DNA of 64,000 bases. Origin: an uncultured SAR86 cluster bacterium. GTDB taxonomy: Bacteria; Pseudomonadota; Gammaproteobacteria; Magnimaribacterales; AG-339-G14. Every line of letters begins with the position of its first letter. Position 1 is the stretch's first letter. Below the pieces are notes generated by a model. It saw only the letters and a program-made list of their open reading frames with translations. It had not been told where the DNA came from and did no database searches. Made by a program: the position numbers and the translations under genes. The DNA is taken from positions 186,001 to 250,000 of the forward strand of contig CACOBG010000001.1 of the NCBI GenBank assembly GCA_902625415.1, read 5' to 3'. Below are positions 59,966 through 64,000 of the stretch, one piece after another.

Positions 59966-61246
59966 ATGGATATTTTTCTTGAAAGAAGAAAAAAATTAGC
60001 TGATCTTCTACCAGATGGATCAGTCACAATCATTCATTCAGCCAATCAAAAAATCAGAAATGGTGATACTGACTATTCTTTCAGACAAGATAGTGATTTT
60101 TTGTATTTAACAAACTTCACAGAAGCCGATGCTGCATTAATTATTGAAAAAAAAGGAAATACAATTTTTCATCTTTTCTGTGCAGAAAAAGACGAGGTAA
60201 GAGAAAAATGGGAAGGACCTAGATTAGGTCCTGAAAATGTATCTCAGCTAGGCTTTGAAATAGGTCATAAAATAAGTAATTTAATTTCAAAATCTGGGGA
60301 TCTTCTAGAGGGAGCAAGTAATTTTTATTGTCAAAGTAAAAGTAGAAATAAAATGTTTTTTGCACTAAGTAAGGAGGTTAAGAGAAAAAAAATCAACTTT
60401 TCTTTGAGTCGTGAACAAGTTAAAGAGATTGATCCTTACATACATGAATTGAGACTTTTAAAATCTTCTGAAGAAATAAGTATCATTCAAAAAGCTTGTG
60501 ATATTTCGTCTTCTGCTCATGAAAGAGCAATGAAAGCTGTAAAACCAGAGATGTATGAATATCAACTTGAGGCAGAATATCTTCACGAATTTATGGTTAA
60601 TGGTGCAAAGGAATGTGCTTATCCTTCAATTGTCGGAGGAGGAGAAAATGCATGCATTCTTCATTACAGCAAGAATACAGATTTGCTAAAAGATGGTGAT
60701 TTGGTTTTGGTCGATGCGGGCTGCGAATATAAGGGCTATGCGAGCGATATCACTAGAACTTTTCCTGTGAATGGAATATTTTCCCCAGAACAGAAACTTA
60801 TTTATGAAATCGTTTTGGAATCTCAAAAACAGTCTATCGAAAGTATTTCAGAAAAATCCAACCCTCTTGAGACGCATAAAAAATCTTTAGAAGTTATTGT
60901 TGATGGACTATTAAGTTATGGATTGTTAAAGGGCAGTAAAGAAGAAGTCTTAGAAACTCAATCCTATTCGAAGTTCTATATGCACCGCGTTGGTCATTGG
61001 TTAGGCCTTGATGTGCATGATGTCGGTGGCTATGAAAAAGATGGCAAGGTAAGGTCTTACGAAAATGGAATGATTACGACCATAGAGCCAGGGATATACA
61101 TCAGCAAAGAAGAAAACGTACCTGATAAATTTAAAGGAATTGGAATAAGAATTGAAGATGATGTGTTAGTTGAAAATAATCAGCCAAAAGTTCTAAGTTC
61201 AGCCATAAAAGAGCTTGATGACATTCAACAACTGATGGCGAGTTAA
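59966..61246 (+). CDS. pepP: Xaa-Pro aminopeptidase PepP
   Basis: A dinuclear-metal aminopeptidase of 426 residues that removes residues before proline. The N-terminal creatinase-like domain has RQDSDFLYLTNF. The pita-bread catalytic domain has VDAGCEYKGYASDITRTFP (two metal Asp), HRVGHWLGLDVHDVGGY (His ligand), TTIEPGIYIS (Glu ligand) and IGIRIEDDVLV (Glu ligand). It precedes the ubiH-like hydroxylase with one-base overlap, the pepP-ubiH order of enterics. ygfB, often between zapA and pepP, is missing. Confidence 0.95.
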   Translation: MDIFLERRKKLADLLPDGSVTIIHSANQKIRNGDTDYSFRQDSDFLYLTNFTEADAALIIEKKGNTIFHLFCAEKDEVREKWEGPRLGPENVSQLGFEIGHKISNLISKSGDLLEGASNFYCQSKSRNKMFFALSKEVKRKKINFSLSREQVKEIDPYIHELRLLKSSEEISIIQKACDISSSAHERAMKAVKPEMYEYQLEAEYLHEFMVNGAKECAYPSIVGGGENACILHYSKNTDLLKDGDLVLVDAGCEYKGYASDITRTFPVNGIFSPEQKLIYEIVLESQKQSIESISEKSNPLETHKKSLEVIVDGLLSYGLLKGSKEEVLETQSYSKFYMHRVGHWLGLDVHDVGGYEKDGKVRSYENGMITTIEPGIYISKEENVPDKFKGIGIRIEDDVLVENNQPKVLSSAIKELDDIQQLMAS

Positions 61247-62379
61247 TGAAATATGATGTCCTCATAGTCGGTGCTGGCGTAACTGGCGCCCTCCTTTTTC
61301 TTTCGTTAAAGAATAAAAATATAAGTGTTGGTCTAATAGACGGTCGAGACAAAGCACCCAATAGTTACCGCCATCTATCATTGAATAACAGGAGTATGTC
61401 ATTTCTTAAAGAGCTAGATGCGTGGAATGTCATAAGTAAAACTGCTTTTGAATATAACCAGATAAAGGTTTGGGATCAAGAAGGTACTGGATTCATAGAT
61501 TTCAATGTAAATGAATTGGAAAAAAATATTCCGAATATTGGCTTCATAGTCAAAGAAGGAGAAATTCAAAATTCCCTGTTATCTCTTGTTTCCGATTCAA
61601 AAGATCTTTTGTGGAGTTGTAATTTAGAAAAAATTGAAAAAATTAATGGAGATATTCATTGCGAAACATCAAAGGGAAAGTTGGAGACAAAAATTTTAAT
61701 AGGTGCAGATGGCATTCAATCAAGTGTAAGAAATTTTTCTTCGATTTCTTCAAGAACTTGGAGTTACAATCAGACGGCGATAGTTGCCAACTTTGCTGTA
61801 TCCCAAACAGACCCATGCATTAGACAAACTTTCACCTCAGTGGGACCGCTTGCTTTGCTGCCAATGAATGAGACTGAACTTACCATGATATGGTCTATTG
61901 ACGATACCAGGGCTTATGATTACTTGGGAATGAATGAGGATGATTTTATAAATGAAATTCATCAATCTTTCGGGGAAAAACTCCCAGAATTAAAATTCTC
62001 GACCAAAAGACAATCATTTCCCTTGAAACACCTTTCTGCAAAAACTTTTGCCAGAGATAACGTTTTTCTTGTGGGAGACGCTGCGCACCACATTCATCCG
62101 TTGGCAGGATTGGGGTTAAACGCAGGAATCGGTGATGTGAAATCTCTCTCGGATTTAATTACTCCTGAAAGTTTGCTTCAAGTTAAGCAAATTGAAGATA
62201 AGTACAACCGACAAAGAATTCCAATCAATTTAGCCTTAGCAGCTGCTATGGAAGCCTTCAAAAGAGGTTTCGAGCAAAAAAATATTTGGATAAGACTCAT
62301 CAGAAATCATGCCTTTAGTCTTACGAATAAACTCACTTTTTTAAAAAATAAATTTATTGAACTTGCTACAGAACTTTAA
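61246..62379 (+). CDS. ubiH: UbiH/VisC-type FAD hydroxylase
   Basis: A 377-residue class A flavin monooxygenase, probably acting on ubiquinone ring precursors. FAD binding: DVLIVGAGVTGALL at 4-17, ILIGADGIQSSVR near 150-162, and VFLVGDAAHHIHPLAGLGLNAGIGDV near 267-292. Position right behind pepP is that of ubiH in enterics. Only one hydroxylase is present here; ubiI is not adjacent, so this protein could be UbiH or a broader-specificity member. It starts within the pepP stop codon. Confidence 0.88.
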   Translation: MKYDVLIVGAGVTGALLFLSLKNKNISVGLIDGRDKAPNSYRHLSLNNRSMSFLKELDAWNVISKTAFEYNQIKVWDQEGTGFIDFNVNELEKNIPNIGFIVKEGEIQNSLLSLVSDSKDLLWSCNLEKIEKINGDIHCETSKGKLETKILIGADGIQSSVRNFSSISSRTWSYNQTAIVANFAVSQTDPCIRQTFTSVGPLALLPMNETELTMIWSIDDTRAYDYLGMNEDDFINEIHQSFGEKLPELKFSTKRQSFPLKHLSAKTFARDNVFLVGDAAHHIHPLAGLGLNAGIGDVKSLSDLITPESLLQVKQIEDKYNRQRIPINLALAAAMEAFKRGFEQKNIWIRLIRNHAFSLTNKLTFLKNKFIELATEL

Positions 62380-62390
62380 ATTCTAAAAAT

Positions 62391-63449
62391 TTATTTTTTC
62401 CAATAGCCAGTAATGTGCATTTGGTCTTTAGAAACTCCTTTTTCTTTAAATAATTTTCTAATCTTCATCATTTGTCTAGCTTCCCCTGCCCCAAAAATAT
62501 AAAAATTATTTTCTGGAAGTTTGTAAGCCTTTAAGGTTTCTAGTAACTTATGTCCCTCTCCAGGTTCATCATCTTCTCGATGAATCCAATTTTCTAAAAT
62601 TTTATTTTTTTCGCTAGTTGGTATTTGGGAGCTTTCGTCAATGACTTCATAAAAAGTTGTGCATTTGATGAAATTTTTATTGTTTTCACAAATGGTCTTC
62701 ATAGCGGGAATTCCCGTTTCATCTGCTAATAATATTAGATGATCGAATCTTTTGGGTGGACTGAACATTGACCTTGGCCCCCAAAGAATCGCTTGATCTC
62801 CAGTTTTAGCTTTTTCAGCCCAATTTCCTAAATTTCCCGAATGACTATGCAAGACAAACCACATTTTTATTTCATCCTGACTAAAGTTTCTTATAGTGTA
62901 ATAAGCACCAGCAGTTATTTTTTTCTCCTGAGACATCTGTTTTCTATAATCCTCCATCGAGTAATCTTTATCTAAAAAAGTTTTTCTTTTATCTAAGGGA
63001 ACGATAACAAACAAAAATTCATCATTATTTTGAGTTTCAAGATTCCTGAAATCTCCTCTAAAAGAAATTTCTTTTATATTTTTAGATATGAATTTTGTCT
63101 CATTAACTTCGGAGTAAAAAGATAATGAGTGCAATGACTTTTCAATATCTTTTTCGATTTTTGTTTTGGGAAAATCAGATCCTAATTTTTCTCGAGCCTG
63201 ATAAATGAGCCCTATAAAAAAAGTTTTAAAATCAAGTGTTTTTGAATTCAGATCTAAATCTAAAACCAAATACTCTTCCTTCTTGTTTTTATTTGTTGTT
63301 TTTAAATTTAATTGTTTATTTTTAGAGATTATTATTTCTGCAGATAAGTTGTGATTTTTTGACAAATAATTTGCCACTAAAAGGACAGCATCGCTGTGGT
63401 TGCTATTATAATTATCAACGAAGAGTGTTATTTCCTTAGAATCATTCAT
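62391..63449 (-). CDS. siderophore-interacting protein (FAD-binding ferric reductase family)
   Basis: A SIP-type flavoprotein that reduces ferric siderophores in the cytosol. The C-terminal half has the SIP signatures AYYTIRNFS (near 205), GNLGNWAEKAKTGDQAILWGPRS, LLADETGIPAM, YVIFGAGEARQM-like IFGAGEARQMM and RKLFKEKG with HITGYWKK. About 100 N-terminal residues are an extra domain that could be DUF2218. I start at ATG 63449; the longest frame begins inside the Fur box and cannot be right. The gene is divergent from a DUF6607 gene across the box. Confidence 0.85.
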   Translation of the reverse strand: MNDSKEITLFVDNYNSNHSDAVLLVANYLSKNHNLSAEIIISKNKQLNLKTTNKNKKEEYLVLDLDLNSKTLDFKTFFIGLIYQAREKLGSDFPKTKIEKDIEKSLHSLSFYSEVNETKFISKNIKEISFRGDFRNLETQNNDEFLFVIVPLDKRKTFLDKDYSMEDYRKQMSQEKKITAGAYYTIRNFSQDEIKMWFVLHSHSGNLGNWAEKAKTGDQAILWGPRSMFSPPKRFDHLILLADETGIPAMKTICENNKNFIKCTTFYEVIDESSQIPTSEKNKILENWIHREDDEPGEGHKLLETLKAYKLPENNFYIFGAGEARQMMKIRKLFKEKGVSKDQMHITGYWKK

Positions 63450-63478
63450 AGGTATTTTTATAAAACTAATTGAATCAT

Positions 63479-63499
63479 AAATGATAATCGTTATCATTT
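63479..63499. promoter_or_regulatory. Fur box controlling both divergent genes
   Basis: Perfect arms AAATGATAA and TTATCATTT flank TCG, a near-ideal Fur site. It lies 30 bases before the SIP start on one side and 20 bases before the DUF6607 start on the other, so it can repress both when iron is ample. Confidence 0.88.
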
Positions 63500-63518
63500 A
63501 ACAAAGGAATTAAATATT

Positions 63519-64000
63519 ATGAAATTACTCAATGCTCTATTAGTCTTGTTACTTTCTTTTTCATCACTATCTTTGAGTGATAAAAATTATGTTTTTGGCT
63601 GGTCTCAAATAGAAGATGAAAAACTTAAAACTCCAAGAGGTGGTTCTACAAAAGGTCCGGCTGTTGATCTCGACTTGTCTTCAAGCGCTGCATGGGAAAA
63701 ACTTCAAGAAAAAGGCATCAGTAAGTTTGAAAAGGATAGAAGAGCTATTCTGGCGATGTTGGGTGAATATAGAGTTTACTTTGATTTCATGGAAACCATG
63801 GGTTTTACAGAAGGTTATAACCCGAGTAGACCCTATCAATCTTGGGCAACTGAGTTTGTGACTCTTGTGGAAGATAAAAAAGAATTCATTAGCCTGCAAC
63901 ACATCTTAGTGATATTCACTGAGAACGAAGATGGTTCATTATCAAAGCCAATGGTTGTAAAACACTGGCGTCAAGACTGGAAGTATCAAGATAGAAACTT
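63519..64000 (+). CDS. DUF6607 family secreted protein (3' end cut by window)
   Basis: The window shows 160 residues. MKLLNALLVLLLSFSSLSLS is a signal peptide, so the protein should leave the cytosol. The mature part has FGWSQ, PRGGSTKGPAV, FEKDRRAILAMLGEYRV, RPYQSWATEFV, EFISLQHILVIF and MVVKHWRQDWKYQ, which fits the DUF6607 family. Such genes often neighbour TonB-dependent receptors and iron genes. The start ATG at 63519 has AAAGGA 12 bases before it. The gene is Fur-box controlled, and continues past 64000. Function unknown. Confidence 0.85.
   Translation, partial: MKLLNALLVLLLSFSSLSLSDKNYVFGWSQIEDEKLKTPRGGSTKGPAVDLDLSSSAAWEKLQEKGISKFEKDRRAILAMLGEYRVYFDFMETMGFTEGYNPSRPYQSWATEFVTLVEDKKEFISLQHILVIFTENEDGSLSKPMVVKHWRQDWKYQDRN

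Noticed and set aside
63616..63861. 81-codon plus-strand ORF near the right edge
   Set aside because: It runs in a different frame inside the DUF6607 gene, which has a signal peptide and conserved motifs. It is a shadow ORF.

Overview
The window is 64 kb of AT-rich chromosomal DNA from a Gram-negative bacterium. It holds about 60 protein genes, one 16S-23S-5S rRNA operon and a 6S RNA gene. The gene set (SlmA, PBP1A, Lnt, TesB, ErpA, DksA, UbiH-like hydroxylase, PriA next to L31, ZapA-6S-Fau) and several gene orders are gammaproteobacterial, with Pseudomonas-like neighbourhoods. Very short spacers, interlocked stop codons and low GC suggest a streamlined marine lineage of the SAR86 kind. That placement is my inference; the 16S gene at 29000-30533 would settle it. 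No phage, insertion sequence, integron, CRISPR array or tRNA gene was found.

Layout. 1-6 kb: 3' part of panB, an alpha/beta hydrolase, a small methyltransferase, then ilvE followed by a glycosyltransferase-methyltransferase-toroid protein cluster on the minus strand. 6-12.9 kb: phosphomannomutase-argB-slmA, PBP1A, aroK-aroB. 12.9-19 kb: gltBD behind a leader with an NtrC-like palindrome and three 25-bp-periodic palindromes. 19-20.7 kb: tesB and cysE. 20.8-25.6 kb: a CobS-like AAA+ ATPase, a CobT-like VWA protein and a di-iron ferritin-like protein in one run, then a type II pantothenate kinase. 25.6-30.7 kb: rRNA operon on the minus strand with no spacer tRNA. 30.7-35.8 kb: tyrS, M23 peptidase, anmK, erpA, argC, as in Pseudomonas. 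35.8-45 kb: thiD-thiE-PfkB kinase, dksA-folK, acs-msrA, MBL and NUDIX hydrolases, nnrD-tsaE. 45-55 kb: priA, L31, typA, dut-coaBC, rpmB-rpmG-maf, lnt, L,D-transpeptidase, glutathione peroxidase. 55-62.4 kb: MFS transporter, rpiA, ilvA, fau-6S RNA-zapA-coiled-coil protein, pepP-ubiH. 62.4-64 kb: a Fur-box-controlled divergent pair, a siderophore-interacting protein and the start of a DUF6607 protein.

Most genes are core metabolism: CoA synthesis (panB, type II PanK, coaBC), nitrogen assimilation (gltBD), amino acids (ilvE, ilvA, argB, argC, aroK, aroB, cysE), thiamine, folate, peptidoglycan synthesis and recycling (PBP1A, M23, anmK, L,D-transpeptidase), translation and division control (slmA, zapA). 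The parts least explained by known biology are the CobST-like pair beside a di-iron protein with no cobaltochelatase CobN in view, the gltB leader repeats, the glycosyltransferase-methyltransferase-toroid cluster, the hairpin-filled 16S-23S spacer, and lineage-specific tails on L31, DksA and dUTPase. No stretch longer than about 300 bases lacks a gene.
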